The notes under the pieces are model-generated. The model did not search any database. It was not told the DNA's origin and was given only the letters and a program-made list of their open reading frames with translations. A DNA stretch of 64,000 bases from NCBI RefSeq assembly GCF_007830635.1, contig NZ_VLLA01000006.1:223102-287101 (forward strand), in the 5' to 3' direction. This DNA is from Bradyrhizobium huanghuaihaiense. Its GTDB lineage: Bacteria; Pseudomonadota; Alphaproteobacteria; Rhizobiales; Xanthobacteraceae. This document shows positions 42,697 to 53,593 of the stretch, in pieces. How positions within the stretch are numbered: position 1 is the first letter of the stretch; every line of letters starts with the position of its first letter. Both the position numbers and the translations under genes were made by a program.

Positions 42697-43596
42697 ATGA
42701 ACCTCATCAGCCTCGACATCCGCATGCTCCGCTCGCTGATCTCGGTGGTCGAGACCGGCAGCATCACCGAGACCGCGCGACGGCTTGGCCGCACCCAGCC
42801 GGCGATCACGCTGCAATTGCAGCGGCTGGAGGAGCTGACCGGCAAGCAATTGTTCGAGCATGGCGGCCGCAGGCTGACGCTGACCGACGACGGCACCACG
42901 GTCCTGACCTACGCAAAATCCATCCTGAGGTTGCATGACGAGCTGATCTCGCAACTGGCGTCACAGGAGATCGAGGGCCAGGTCGTGCTTGGCACGCCCG
43001 ACCTCTATGCGGCGTTCATGCTGCCGCAGATCCTCAGTGTGTTTCGAAAGTCATTTCCGCGGGTGCAGGTCGAGCTCAACTGCGCGCTGTCGACACCGTT
43101 GGTCGGCCTCGTCAAGCGCGGCGACGTCGACATCGCGCTCGTCACCCGCATGAACGATTTCACCGGCGGCCAAGTGGTTCGGCGCGAGCAACTGGTGTGG
43201 ATGACCGGCGAGCAATCCGCCGCGCACCAGGAGCGCCCGATCCCGCTGGCGCTCTTGCCGCCCGGCAACATCTATCGCGACTACGCCATCGACACATTGG
43301 AGCGCGCGAATTTGCGCTGGCGTATCGCCTGCGTCAGCGAAAGCGTCGGCGGCCTTCAGGCCGCGGCGTTCGCCGGCATGGCGGTCACCGTGCTCGGCCG
43401 CAGCGCGTTGGTGCCGGCGATGCGTGAGATCGGCCCCAACGAGGGCCTGCCGCCGCTGCCGAAGATCGAGCTGCTGCTTTACAAGTCAAGCGGCGCGACC
43501 TCGAAGGCGGCAACCGCGCTGCACGACTACCTCGCGCACTATCTGCGCCTCGACGAAGAGCTCAGCGGCCGCGGTGCGCCGATTGAGCTTTCCTGA
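42697..43596 (+). CDS. LysR-family transcriptional regulator
   Basis: 299 aa. The HTH is clear: MLRSLISVVETGSITETARR, LGRTQPAITLQLQRLEELTG. An effector domain follows (VQVELNCALSTPLVGLVKRG, LALLPPGNIYRDYAIDTLER). Divergent from the FAH gene, which it most likely regulates. Complete, normal length. Confidence 0.92.
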   Translation: MNLISLDIRMLRSLISVVETGSITETARRLGRTQPAITLQLQRLEELTGKQLFEHGGRRLTLTDDGTTVLTYAKSILRLHDELISQLASQEIEGQVVLGTPDLYAAFMLPQILSVFRKSFPRVQVELNCALSTPLVGLVKRGDVDIALVTRMNDFTGGQVVRREQLVWMTGEQSAAHQERPIPLALLPPGNIYRDYAIDTLERANLRWRIACVSESVGGLQAAAFAGMAVTVLGRSALVPAMREIGPNEGLPPLPKIELLLYKSSGATSKAATALHDYLAHYLRLDEELSGRGAPIELS

Positions 43597-43785
43597 AGCG
43601 TATCGCAGAGGTGGTCAAAAATACCCCGAAGCCCAACAGCGTCCGCCGATCACGCGGCTGATCGGACGTTGCTCGGCGTCTGCTTTGACCTCCGTTTTTG
43701 ATCCATTTCATAAGTACGCCCTAGTCCAGCACCGGCCCGGTATGCTTTGATGCGTGAGCAGGAACCGAGACGCAAGGGTGGCCTG

Positions 43786-44082
43786 ATGTTCATACTCATT
43801 CGAAAGTACACCAAGGTTCGTTCGGTCGCGGATGCTGCCCGCCGCGCCAAAAGCGGCGTCGGTCAGATCCTGAGGGAGTCGCCCGGCTTCAAGTCATATT
43901 ATGTGTTGGATGGGGGCGAAGGCGTTGGTGTCGCCGTGACGATATTTGAGGACCGCGAAAGCGCGAATGCGGCGAACGCCAAGGTGATGGGATTCATTCA
44001 AGCAAGCTTGCATGACCTTGATCTTGGGGATCCCGAAATCATCGCCGGAGAAGTTTTGGTGAATATAGAATCTGCTGCGTAG
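43786..44082 (+). CDS. ABM-like small protein, 98 aa
   Basis: ATG 43786 is chosen for AAGGGTGG upstream; codons to 43747 are open. Reads MFILIRKYTKVRSVADAARR, ILRESPGFKSYYVLDGGEGV, AVTIFEDRESANAANAKVMG, a ferredoxin-like beta-alpha-beta pattern seen in monooxygenase-like stress-response proteins. Soluble, no signal. Gap of 190 bp from the LysR gene shows no gene. Confidence 0.7.
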   Translation: MFILIRKYTKVRSVADAARRAKSGVGQILRESPGFKSYYVLDGGEGVGVAVTIFEDRESANAANAKVMGFIQASLHDLDLGDPEIIAGEVLVNIESAA

Positions 44083-44150
44083 ATACTCGCATGGTTCCTT
44101 GTGAGCTAGCTGCGCAAGCGCCGCGATTTCACCCGCGGCACACCGATCGA

Positions 44151-44173
44151 GCTGTCGCAGCTCCTGCGACAGC
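44151..44173. terminator. 10-bp hairpin after the 98-aa gene
   Basis: Perfect stem GCTGTCGCAG and CTGCGACAGC with a CTC loop, about 70 bp after the 98-aa gene stop. No clear U-run. It lies inside a short frame reading RKRRDFTRGTPIELSQLLRQ that may be a gene remnant. Confidence 0.5.
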
Positions 44174-44201
44174 AGATATTCGACGACGCGCCGGAATCCT
44201 C

Positions 44202-44252
44202 TTGACACGGAATTCCGGCTGCATATTTTTTGCACCGAGAAAGCTCTTTCTC
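44202..44252 (+). promoter_or_regulatory. Sigma-70-like promoter and palindrome before the 71-aa gene
   Basis: TTGACA at 44202-44207 and TATTTT at 44224-44229, separated by 16 bp, a near-consensus -35/-10 pair. Just downstream, GAGAAAG-CT-CTTTCTC (44237-44252) is a perfect palindrome that may be an operator or 5' RNA hairpin. The first gene starts at 44300. Confidence 0.55.
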
Positions 44253-44299
44253 GCCCTCAAAAATCAAAGGACTCAACGCGACCGTCTGGAGAGGCGACG

Positions 44300-44515
44300 A
44301 TGTTCGATGAGAAACTGGCCCGCATTCGTGCACACCGTAACAACATCCACCGCTACCGGCGTCTTCTGAAGACCAAGCTGTCGGAGCTTGAGCGTCAGTT
44401 CATCGAAAGACGTCTCGCAGAAGAGCGCAGCGCGCTTGAAAGCCTGACCGCGGCGACCTTCCCGGTTTCCTTCGGCGGCGCGAATACGCCGGCCGAGATG
44501 AGGGCGACGCAATGA
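44300..44515 (+). CDS. Small coiled-coil protein, 71 aa
   Basis: MFDEKLARIRAHRNNIHRYR, then LKTKLSELERQFIERRLAEE and a tail without charge. A ribosome-binding site GAGAGG lies 5-8 bp upstream. Highly charged helix, probably a coiled coil. A second short frame at 44550 repeats part of it in modified form. Family unknown to me. Confidence 0.6.
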   Translation: MFDEKLARIRAHRNNIHRYRRLLKTKLSELERQFIERRLAEERSALESLTAATFPVSFGGANTPAEMRATQ

Positions 44516-44549
44516 ACGGTGGGAGCTGCTCATTCGAGGCAGCGAAAAG

Positions 44550-44684
44550 GTGATCGGTCACTACGAACTGCTCCTTGCAAGCGCCAAGACCGAGCACCAG
44601 CGCGAACTCTACCGCCAGCGCATCGAGCGCGAGCGGCGGCTGATCAAGGACTTGCAAGGCGAGCTGGACTACCGCGCTGCTTGA
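44550..44684 (+). CDS. Possible 44-aa coiled-coil ORF, tandem relative of the previous gene
   Basis: GTG-started frame (MIGHYELLLASAKTEHQREL, YRQRIERERRLIKDLQGELD). The helix HYELLLASAKTEHQRELYRQ parallels HRYRRLLKTKLSELERQFIE of the 71-aa protein, suggesting tandem duplication. The frame is open 48 bp further upstream but has no better start. It may be a real short gene or a decayed copy. Confidence 0.4.
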   Translation: MIGHYELLLASAKTEHQRELYRQRIERERRLIKDLQGELDYRAA

Positions 44685-44712
44685 GCCATATTCCTCGCGG
44701 CTTGACGATCAG

Positions 44713-45048
44713 TCATGCGTCTCGCTCCTCCGCGGCGGCCCAGGGCCGCCGCAGCCGCATCGGGACGCCGCCACCGCGCGGCGGGTCGTCATTGTCATTG
44801 TCGCCGTCGAGCTTGCGCAGGGCGGCCAGGATATCGGCGAGCCGAACCGTGTGGCTCATGCCGGGGATCTCGCGCAAGGCTGGACAGGACTCGACTGCGT
44901 ACATGTCGGACGCCCAGGACGACAGAATGATCCGCTTCTCCGGTGGAGAGAGTTCTGTCGCATTCAGGACGTCGGCAGGCGAGTCGTAGTGGGCCGCGGG
45001 ATGAAACAGCGGATTGAGAGTGCCGGCATTGCTATTCACATTGCTCAT
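44713..45048 (-). CDS. Hypothetical protein, 111 aa, downstream of Hsp20
   Basis: Start ATG 45048 (MSNVNSNAGTLNPLFHPAAH) with GGGGAGG upstream; the open frame to 45114 is not needed. Contains NATELSPPEKRIILSSWASD, YAVESCPALREIPG and a Pro/Gly/Asp-rich end (LDGDNDNDDPPRGGGVPMRL). Soluble. On the same strand as the Hsp20 genes after a strong hairpin, so it may be a read-through companion. No family name known to me. Confidence 0.65.
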   Translation of the reverse strand: MSNVNSNAGTLNPLFHPAAHYDSPADVLNATELSPPEKRIILSSWASDMYAVESCPALREIPGMSHTVRLADILAALRKLDGDNDNDDPPRGGGVPMRLRRPWAAAEERDA

Positions 45049-45103
45049 GGTGGTACCTCCCCTCATGCTCCTTTCCAAGGGACGGGTTTGTTGACGATGG
45101 GAC

Positions 45104-45122
45104 GGCGGCGACAATCGCCGCC
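45104..45122 (-). terminator. GC hairpin after second hsp20
   Basis: Stem GGCGGCGA and TCGCCGCC with a CAA loop (45104-45122), 12 bp after the hsp20 stop on the minus strand. No U-run, but well placed as a terminator or stability hairpin. Confidence 0.6.
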
Positions 45123-45133
45123 GCCGCTCGGCG

Positions 45134-45625
45134 CTAATGCGTGTTGATCGCGATGCGCTTGACGCCTTCGCGCGCCTTCTCGGATTTCGGCAGCGACACG
45201 GTCAGGACGCCGTTGGTGAACGACGCCTCGGCCTTGTCCTCCTCGACTCCCTCCAGCGGGATCTGCCGCTCGAAGGCGCCGTAATAGCACTCGGTGAAGT
45301 ACCTGCCTTCGCCGTTGCGCTCCGCCTTCTTCTCGCCGCGGACGGTCAGGACGCCATTGGCGACCTCGACCTGGACGTCCTTCTCCGTCAGGCCGGGAAG
45401 CTCCGCCGAAACGGTCAGCGTCTTGTCGGTCTCGCTGAGTTCGACCTTCGGCCAACCAAAACGGCCCTCCATCAGCGGCGACAGGCTGGTCCCGCCGAAG
45501 CCGCGGAAGACGTCGTCGAACAGACGGTTCATCTCGCGGTGAAGCGTCAGGAACGGATCGAAATTCTCGCGCGCGGGCACGAGATCCTGGTTTCTCGACC
45601 AGGGAATGAGATCACGAAAACCCAT
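45134..45625 (-). CDS. Small heat-shock protein Hsp20 (second copy)
   Basis: 163 aa from ATG 45625 (MGFRDLIPWSRNQDLVPARE); GGAGG precedes it. Alpha-crystallin domain visible: PKVELSETDKTLTVSAELPG, DVQVEVANGVLTVRGEKKAE, and the conserved SFTNGVLTVSLPK near the end. ATP-independent chaperone. Class C-type N-terminus (FDPFLTLHREMNRLFDDVFR). 76 bp after the first hsp20 and likely on the same heat-induced transcript. Confidence 0.93.
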   Translation of the reverse strand: MGFRDLIPWSRNQDLVPARENFDPFLTLHREMNRLFDDVFRGFGGTSLSPLMEGRFGWPKVELSETDKTLTVSAELPGLTEKDVQVEVANGVLTVRGEKKAERNGEGRYFTECYYGAFERQIPLEGVEEDKAEASFTNGVLTVSLPKSEKAREGVKRIAINTH

Positions 45626-45701
45626 GATTGCCTCCTTCATGCATCGGGAGCGCGGCCCGCGCATTCGCGCGCCGCGTTCCGCCATTGGATCGATCGAGCG
45701 C

Positions 45702-46163
45702 TCAGGCCGCCTTCTTCTGCTCGATCTGCGATGCCGCAGGAGCGCCGTTCGTGATCGCGATCCGGCGCGGCTTCATGGCTTCCGGGACCTCGCGGACCAG
45801 GTCGATGATCAGCAGCCCGTCCTGGAACGAGGCCTGCTTCACCTGGACATAGTCGGCGAGATTGAACACGCGCCGGAACGGACGCGCGGCGATGCCTTGG
45901 TACAGATATTCGTGCGCAGCCGTCTCGGGCTTCCGGCCCTCGATGGTGAGCGCGTTCTGCTCGGCCGTCACCGAGATGTCGCTGGCGCCAAAGCCCGCCA
46001 CCGCAAGGCTGATGCGGTAGTGGTCCTCGCCGGAACGCTCGATATTGTAGGGGGGATAGTTGTCCTCGGTCGCCTGGCGCAACGTGCTGTCGACGAGGTC
46101 AGCCAGATGATCGAAGCCGATGGTGGAGCGCCACAGGGGCGCGAAGTCGAAACTGGTCCTCAT
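45702..46163 (-). CDS. Small heat-shock protein Hsp20 (HspA/IbpA type, first copy)
   Basis: 153 aa from ATG 46163 (MRTSFDFAPLWRSTIGFDHL), typical of class A rhizobial sHsps. Crystallin-domain signs: NIERSGEDHYRISLAVAGFG, LTIEGRKPETA, and the C-terminal RRIAITNG I-x-I-type motif. Its ribosome-binding site is embedded in a ROSE-like RNA thermometer, so translation should rise with temperature. Confidence 0.93.
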   Translation of the reverse strand: MRTSFDFAPLWRSTIGFDHLADLVDSTLRQATEDNYPPYNIERSGEDHYRISLAVAGFGASDISVTAEQNALTIEGRKPETAAHEYLYQGIAARPFRRVFNLADYVQVKQASFQDGLLIIDLVREVPEAMKPRRIAITNGAPAASQIEQKKAA

Positions 46164-46290
46164 AACCAAGTCCTCCTGAGAGCAAGATGGATACGAAGGA
46201 GCGCAGGACAGGGATCAGACAGGTCCGACGACCAGTCCGGCGCCCGCGCCGGACCCGATCTGGCGTCCGGCACACCGCTCTCGCGGCGAA
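46164..46290 (-). ncRNA. ROSE-type RNA thermometer in hsp20 5' UTR
   Basis: On the minus strand, GCCGCGAGAGCGGT near the 5' end forms the first ROSE hairpin, followed by GC-rich stems and, just before the start codon, CATCTTGCTCTCAGGAGGAC, where TTGCTC can pair with the GGAGGA ribosome-binding site. This matches the Bradyrhizobium ROSE pattern as I remember it, in which heat melts the last hairpin. Confidence 0.85.
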
Positions 46291-46316
46291 AAATGACTTA
46301 GAAAAACCGATATCGA

Positions 46317-46323
46317 TTTCAAG
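46317..46323 (-). promoter_or_regulatory. CTTGAAA -35-like element for hsp20
   Basis: CTTGAAA on the minus strand, the usual -35 of sigma-32 promoters in proteobacteria, located about 25-30 bp upstream of the ROSE hairpin. No clear -10 seen (candidate AT-rich stretch TTTTTCTAAG). Supports heat-shock transcription, weakly. Confidence 0.45.
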
Positions 46324-46326
46324 GGG

Positions 46327-46351
46327 GCGGCTCTAAAAATTTTCGAGCCGC
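46327..46351 (-). terminator. Terminator-like hairpin after the amidase operon
   Basis: GCGGCTC and GAGCCGC form a 7-bp stem around an AAAAATTTT loop, 28 bp after the amidase stop on the minus strand. It separates the large amidase/Cox/Pot operon from the hsp20 promoter. Confidence 0.6.
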
Positions 46352-46379
46352 GGGGACGAGGCCGTCCGGTTCCGGCCCA

Positions 46380-47876
46380 CTACGCTTTTGCCTGCACTCG
46401 CCCTTGCTCGCTCAGCGCCATCGACGGCCAGAACTTCGCCCAGGGCTGCGCTGCTTCGAACGCCGCGGCGATGCGGAAGATCGTGGGCTCGTCGAGCCAG
46501 GGCGCGACGATCTGCAGGCCGATCGGCATTCCATCGCGATCGAAACCGCAGGGCAGCGTTGCCGCCGGAAGGCCGGCGAGGTTGATTGGCCAGGTGAAGG
46601 GCGACCAGCCGAGATGCGGGTCGACCTCGCGGCCGTCGATCTTGCCGACGCCGATCTGCCCGGCCTCGAACGCGGTCACAGCGACCGTCGGGGTCACCAG
46701 CGCATCGACGCGCTCGAACAACTTCAGGAACGCATTGCGCGCCTGGCCGCGGCGATAACCGGCTTCGACATAGTCCGTGCCGCTGTAGTGACGGCCGGCG
46801 CTGACGACGTCGCGATAATCGGCTTCAGAGCTTGCGAGATCGGCCGTGGTCTTGCTCGCCACCGCCGCCGCCTGCTCGGTGAAAGCGATCGGCTTCAGCG
46901 TATGCTCCAGGATGCCGGGATCGAGGCCCGGACCGTCCACGGTGACCTGCGCGCCGCAGGAGTCGAGAATGGCTAGCGCCTTGTTGAACGCGGCGCGCAC
47001 GTCGGGACTGACCGCGGTATAGCCGAGGTCCACGCTGGCGCCGATACGAATGCCGTTCAATGACGCGGCGTTGACGTCAAACCGTCGCGGCGCCACCGGC
47101 AGGCTGGCGGGATCGCGCAGATCGTAACCCGCGATGATCTCCAGCGTCAGCGCCGCATCTGCGACGGTACGCGTGATCGGCCCGGTATGGGCGAGCGAGG
47201 CCCAGGACGGCGGCGAGAAGCCGGGCGAGCGCGGGACGAGGCCGAAGGTCGGCTTCAGACCGAACACGCCGCAGAAGGACGAGGGCACGCGGATCGAGCC
47301 GACGCCATCGGTGCCGATCGCGATCGGCCCGCAGCCGGCGGCAACGCCGGCTGCCGCGCCGCCGCTCGAGCCGCCGCTGGTGCGATCAGGGTTCCAGGGA
47401 TTCCGCGTCGTTCCCGTGACCGGGCTGTCCGCCGTCAGCTTGTAGCCGGACTCGCAGGTGGTGGTCTTGCAGGTGATGATCGCGCCTGATGCCTTCAGGG
47501 CCGAGACCACGGCGGCATCGACGTCGGGCACGAACGCCTTGTTCATCGGCGAGCCGGCATAAGCGGGCACGCCCGCGACGAAGACGAGATCCTTGATCGT
47601 GACAGGCACGCCGGTAAGCCGACCCTTGGCCTCGCCCGCACGCATCTCCCTGGTGAGACGATCCGCCTCCGCCCTCGCCTGCTCGTACATCGGCGTCACG
47701 ACCGTATTGCAGGCTTCGTTCGAAGCCTGAAGCGCGGCGATGGTGTCGTCGACGACATCGCGCGGAGTGAACGCCTTGCGCCGGTAGCCGGCCATGATCT
47801 CGGTTGCAGAGAGCGCGCCAAGGCCAGTCGGCGCCGGCGGGAAGGCCGCTCGGCCGGAACCATCAGTCATCATCAA
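46380..47876 (-). CDS. Amidase (AS family)
   Basis: 498 aa. Catalytic triad is visible: Lys95 in PVTIKDLVF, Ser170 in RTSGGSSGGAAAG, Ser194 in TDGVGSIRVPSSF, with the normal 75 and 24 residue spacings. Hydrolyses an amide to acid and ammonia. Last gene of the polyamine-type ABC and molybdenum hydroxylase operon, 10 bp after coxM. It may open or deaminate the product of the hydroxylase (inference). Confidence 0.93.
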   Translation of the reverse strand: MMMTDGSGRAAFPPAPTGLGALSATEIMAGYRRKAFTPRDVVDDTIAALQASNEACNTVVTPMYEQARAEADRLTREMRAGEAKGRLTGVPVTIKDLVFVAGVPAYAGSPMNKAFVPDVDAAVVSALKASGAIITCKTTTCESGYKLTADSPVTGTTRNPWNPDRTSGGSSGGAAAGVAAGCGPIAIGTDGVGSIRVPSSFCGVFGLKPTFGLVPRSPGFSPPSWASLAHTGPITRTVADAALTLEIIAGYDLRDPASLPVAPRRFDVNAASLNGIRIGASVDLGYTAVSPDVRAAFNKALAILDSCGAQVTVDGPGLDPGILEHTLKPIAFTEQAAAVASKTTADLASSEADYRDVVSAGRHYSGTDYVEAGYRRGQARNAFLKLFERVDALVTPTVAVTAFEAGQIGVGKIDGREVDPHLGWSPFTWPINLAGLPAATLPCGFDRDGMPIGLQIVAPWLDEPTIFRIAAAFEAAQPWAKFWPSMALSEQGRVQAKA

Positions 47877-47886
47877 CCCTAAAGAG

Positions 47887-48684
47887 CTAGCTGAGCGCCG
47901 CGTCGACGGCGCGCTTGGCCATCACCGTGACGAGATGCGCACGGTAATCGGCTTCGGCATGGATATCGGAGGTGAGGCCGTCGGTATCGATCTTGATCGC
48001 CGCGATCGCGGAGGCATCGAAATTGCCCGACAGCGCCGCCTCCATCGGCGGCACGCGGAACACGCCCGGCCCCGCGCCGGTGACGGCGACGCGAACCCCA
48101 TCGGCGAATTTCGCGACGAACACGCCGACCAGCGCATAGCGCGAGGCCGGCGCCTTGAACTTTGCGTAGCCTGCCTTGAGCGGCACGGGAAAGCGGATCG
48201 CAGTGATGATCTCGCTCGGCTCAAGCGCGGTCTCGAACAGGCCGAGGAAGAACTTGTCGGCCGCGATCTCGCGTGTGCTGGTGATGATGGTCGCGCCGAG
48301 ACCGAGCACGCCGGCGGGATAGTCGGCCGCCGGATCATTGTTGGCAACCGAGCCGCCGATGGTGCCGCGGCTGCGCACGGCGGGATCACCGATCATCGAG
48401 GCCAGTGCGGCCAGTCCGGGGATCTTCGTCTGCACCAGTTTTGAGGCCGCCACCACTGCATGCGGCGTCATCGCGCCAATGGTGATGGTGGCGCCCTCAT
48501 CTGCGATGCCCTTGAGGCTTCCGAGCTTCGACAGATCGACCAGCGCGACGGGGCTCGCCAGCCGCTGCTTCAGCGTCGGGATCAGCGTCATGCCGCCGGC
48601 GACGAGCTTGCTGTCCTCGATCGAGGTCAGGAGCTTGGCCGCATCGGGAATCTGGCCCGGCTGATGATAGGCAAACGGTTTCAT
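47887..48684 (-). CDS. CoxM-type FAD subunit of molybdenum hydroxylase
   Basis: 265 aa from ATG 48684 (MKPFAYHQPGQIPDAAKLLT), with GGGAGGA upstream; an extension to 48885 falls inside coxL. FAD-binding motifs: KLVAGGMTLIPTLKQR and TIGGSVANNDPAADYP. Passes electrons from the iron-sulphur subunit. 11 bp after the large subunit. The CoxM name is by family; no CO oxidation is implied. Confidence 0.92.
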   Translation of the reverse strand: MKPFAYHQPGQIPDAAKLLTSIEDSKLVAGGMTLIPTLKQRLASPVALVDLSKLGSLKGIADEGATITIGAMTPHAVVAASKLVQTKIPGLAALASMIGDPAVRSRGTIGGSVANNDPAADYPAGVLGLGATIITSTREIAADKFFLGLFETALEPSEIITAIRFPVPLKAGYAKFKAPASRYALVGVFVAKFADGVRVAVTGAGPGVFRVPPMEAALSGNFDASAIAAIKIDTDGLTSDIHAEADYRAHLVTVMAKRAVDAALS

Positions 48685-48695
48685 TGTTGTCCTCC

Positions 48696-51083
<2,388 letters not shown>

Positions 51084-51085
51084 GA

Positions 51086-51574
51086 TCACTCTCCCTTGGC
51101 GTTCATGGCGGCCGCGCCGGCCATGACCGAGACGACGATGTTCTGGTAGCCGGTGCAGCGGCAGATATTGCCTTCGAGGCCGTGACGGACGTCGGCTTCC
51201 GTCAGGTCCGGCTTCTCGGTGGCGAGCGCCACGGCCGTCATCAGCATGCCGGGCGTGCAGAAGCCGCATTGCAGGCCGTGATGCTCGCGAAACGCCTCCT
51301 GCATCGGATGCATTCGGTTCGAGCCCGGCACGCCTTGCAGACCCTCGATGGTGAGCAGGCTCGCGCCATCGAGCGCGGGCGCAAGCAAGGTGCAGCTCTT
51401 CACGGGAAGACCGTCGAGGTGCACCACGCAGGCACCACACTGGCTGGTGTCGCAGCCGATATGGGTGCCGGTGAGGTTGAGCTGCTCGCGCAAGAGCTCG
51501 GCGACGAGCGTTGCCGGCTCGACATCGACGGTGGTCGGCCGTCCGTTGAGTGTGAAGGATATCTGCACGGTCAT
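51086..51574 (-). CDS. CoxS-type [2Fe-2S] subunit of molybdenum hydroxylase
   Basis: 162 aa. Two [2Fe-2S] domains: plant-type CDTSQCGACVVHLDG and the helical CGFCTPGM plus CRCTGYQNIV. Normal length. The stop is 2 bp before the coxL start. It carries electrons between CoxL and CoxM. It follows the ABC ATPase gene by 19 bp. Confidence 0.95.
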   Translation of the reverse strand: MTVQISFTLNGRPTTVDVEPATLVAELLREQLNLTGTHIGCDTSQCGACVVHLDGLPVKSCTLLAPALDGASLLTIEGLQGVPGSNRMHPMQEAFREHHGLQCGFCTPGMLMTAVALATEKPDLTEADVRHGLEGNICRCTGYQNIVVSVMAGAAAMNAKGE

Positions 51575-51593
51575 ACTCCTGTGCGCGACGGGT

Positions 51594-52700
51594 CTAGGCG
51601 AGTGGAAGCGCGCTGCCGGTGGCCCATGTGGCCATCACGACATCGCCGACGGTGAAGGGATCTGCGAAGAAGGTCTTTTCCGGCACATAGGCCACGAACT
51701 CGTCATCCGGCACGGTGTCGAGCATGACCTTGACGAAATAGCCCTGGTATTCGATCGCGAGCACGCGGCTCGGCAGCGATGTGGTGCAGCCGAGCGGCAG
51801 CTCCTTGCCGGGTCTCACCAGCGCCACGTCGTCGCGGCGCACGGCGATATCGACCTTGTCGCCGATGCTGACGGTCGGGCGGGCCTGAAGCGGCACCTCG
51901 ATGCCCGAGGGCGCGGCCTGCGCGAGGGTGAAGCTCGCGCCGTTCACCTTCTCGACCCGCCCCGACAGCACGTTCTGGCCACCCATGAACTCGGCGACAT
52001 AGCGGTCGTGCGGATGGGCGTAGACGTCGCGGGCCGGCCCGGCCTGCTTGATCCTGCCCTGCTCCATCACCACGACGAGGTCGGCAAGCGCGATTGCCTC
52101 GAGCTGGGTGTGGGTGACGTGGATGAAGGTGATGCCGAGCTCCTGCTGCATCCGCCGGAGCTCCTGGCGCATCTGGACGCGGAGCTGCTCGTCGAGCGCC
52201 GACAGCGGCTCGTCGAGCAGCAGCACCCGCGGCTCGGTGATTGCCGCCCGCGCCAGCGCCACGCGCTGCTGCTGGCCGCCGGAGAGCTGGGCCGGCAGGC
52301 GGTCGGCGAATTGCGTCAGCCGCACCTTCTCGATCATGGCGTCGGCAGACCGCAGCCGATCGGCCTTGGACATGCCGCGCACCCGCAAGGCAAAGGCGAT
52401 GTTCTCGCGCACGGTCAGATGCGGAAACAGCGCATAGGACTGGAACATCATCGCGGTGCGGCGCTGCACCGGCGCGAGCCCGACAACGTTCTGACCGCCG
52501 ATGACGATCTCGCCCGCGGTCGGGTCCTCATGGCCCGCGATCATGCGCAAAATCGTGGTCTTGCCGCAGCCGGAGGGACCGATGAAGCAGCAATAGGCGC
52601 CGTCCGCGATCTTGAGGTTGACGCCGTCAACCACATTGGTGACGCCGTCAAAGCTTTTGCAGACGCCAGCCAGTTCGATATCGCCGCGATCGTTCTTCAT
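51594..52700 (-). CDS. ABC importer ATP-binding protein (PotA-like)
   Basis: 368 aa. Walker A FIGPSGCGKTTILRM, Q-loop, signature LSGGQQQRVALARA, Walker B VLLLDEPLSALD, H-loop HVTHTQ, then a TOBE region in the last 100 residues. It energises a polyamine/opine-type importer. Overlaps the second permease gene by 4 bp. Confidence 0.95.
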   Translation of the reverse strand: MKNDRGDIELAGVCKSFDGVTNVVDGVNLKIADGAYCCFIGPSGCGKTTILRMIAGHEDPTAGEIVIGGQNVVGLAPVQRRTAMMFQSYALFPHLTVRENIAFALRVRGMSKADRLRSADAMIEKVRLTQFADRLPAQLSGGQQQRVALARAAITEPRVLLLDEPLSALDEQLRVQMRQELRRMQQELGITFIHVTHTQLEAIALADLVVVMEQGRIKQAGPARDVYAHPHDRYVAEFMGGQNVLSGRVEKVNGASFTLAQAAPSGIEVPLQARPTVSIGDKVDIAVRRDDVALVRPGKELPLGCTTSLPSRVLAIEYQGYFVKVMLDTVPDDEFVAYVPEKTFFADPFTVGDVVMATWATGSALPLA

Positions 52701-53593
52701 TCCTGACCCTTTGTGCGGCTGCCGCGCTTCTTCTGGATCAGCACGATGGTGCCGAGGCTGGCACCGATGACGAGGAAGGAGACGATGGTGGTCACCGTGC
52801 CCAGCGCATAGAGCGAGGGCGAGGTGACGTTCAGCGTCATGCTCCAGATTTCCAGCGGCAGCGTGTTCAGCGAGCCCGCCGTCTGCAAACTGCGCGCGAA
52901 CTCGTCATAGGACAGCGTGAAGCCGAACAGCGCGACCGCGACGAGGCCGGGCGCCAGCACCGGGATCATCACCAGCCGGATCGACTGCCAGCGGCTGGCG
53001 CCCAGATCGTAGGCCGCCTCTTCCCAGACATGGTTGAAGCGCGACATCACCGCGAACATCACCAGCACGCCGAACGGCAGCGTCCAGGACAGCTGCGCGC
53101 CCAGCGCCGAAGTGTACCAGCTCGCATTCAGCCCGAGCGCCTGGAACAGGAGCCCCGTGCCGAGGCCGAGCACGAGGCCGGGCGCAACCAGGCTGCCGAT
53201 CATCACGTAGAAGACGACGGTGTCGCCGCGGAAACGCCTGCGGAAGCCGAGGCCGGCGAGGAACGACACCACCACCGTGATGACGGTGACGATCGCGGCG
53301 AGCTTGATCGAACGATCGAACGAGCCCTTGACGTCGCCGGTGCGCACCTGGGTGAAGAGATCGACGAACCAGTGCAGCGACTGGCCCTTCATCGGGAACA
53401 CGAGGCCGCCGCGAATGTCCTGGAAGGACAGGATGTAGATGCAGAACATCGGGCCATAGAGCGCGAGCACGTAAGCCGCAAACAGCGTCGCAAGAACGTA
53501 GAACGTCCAGGGCCGGCCGCCCTTGCTCGGCGCGATCGCCTTGCTGGTTGCAGGCGCAATCGTCTCCGGCATGTCGGCGAGAACCGCGCTCAT
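52697..53593 (-). CDS. ABC importer permease (PotC-like)
   Basis: 298 aa from ATG 53593 (MSAVLADMPETIAPATSKAI). About six membrane segments, with the EAA loop EEAAYDLGASRWQSIRLVMI. Starts overlap with PotB (4 bp) and ends overlap PotA. A longer open frame exists upstream but belongs to the PotB gene region. Confidence 0.93.
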   Translation of the reverse strand: MSAVLADMPETIAPATSKAIAPSKGGRPWTFYVLATLFAAYVLALYGPMFCIYILSFQDIRGGLVFPMKGQSLHWFVDLFTQVRTGDVKGSFDRSIKLAAIVTVITVVVSFLAGLGFRRRFRGDTVVFYVMIGSLVAPGLVLGLGTGLLFQALGLNASWYTSALGAQLSWTLPFGVLVMFAVMSRFNHVWEEAAYDLGASRWQSIRLVMIPVLAPGLVAVALFGFTLSYDEFARSLQTAGSLNTLPLEIWSMTLNVTSPSLYALGTVTTIVSFLVIGASLGTIVLIQKKRGSRTKGQE

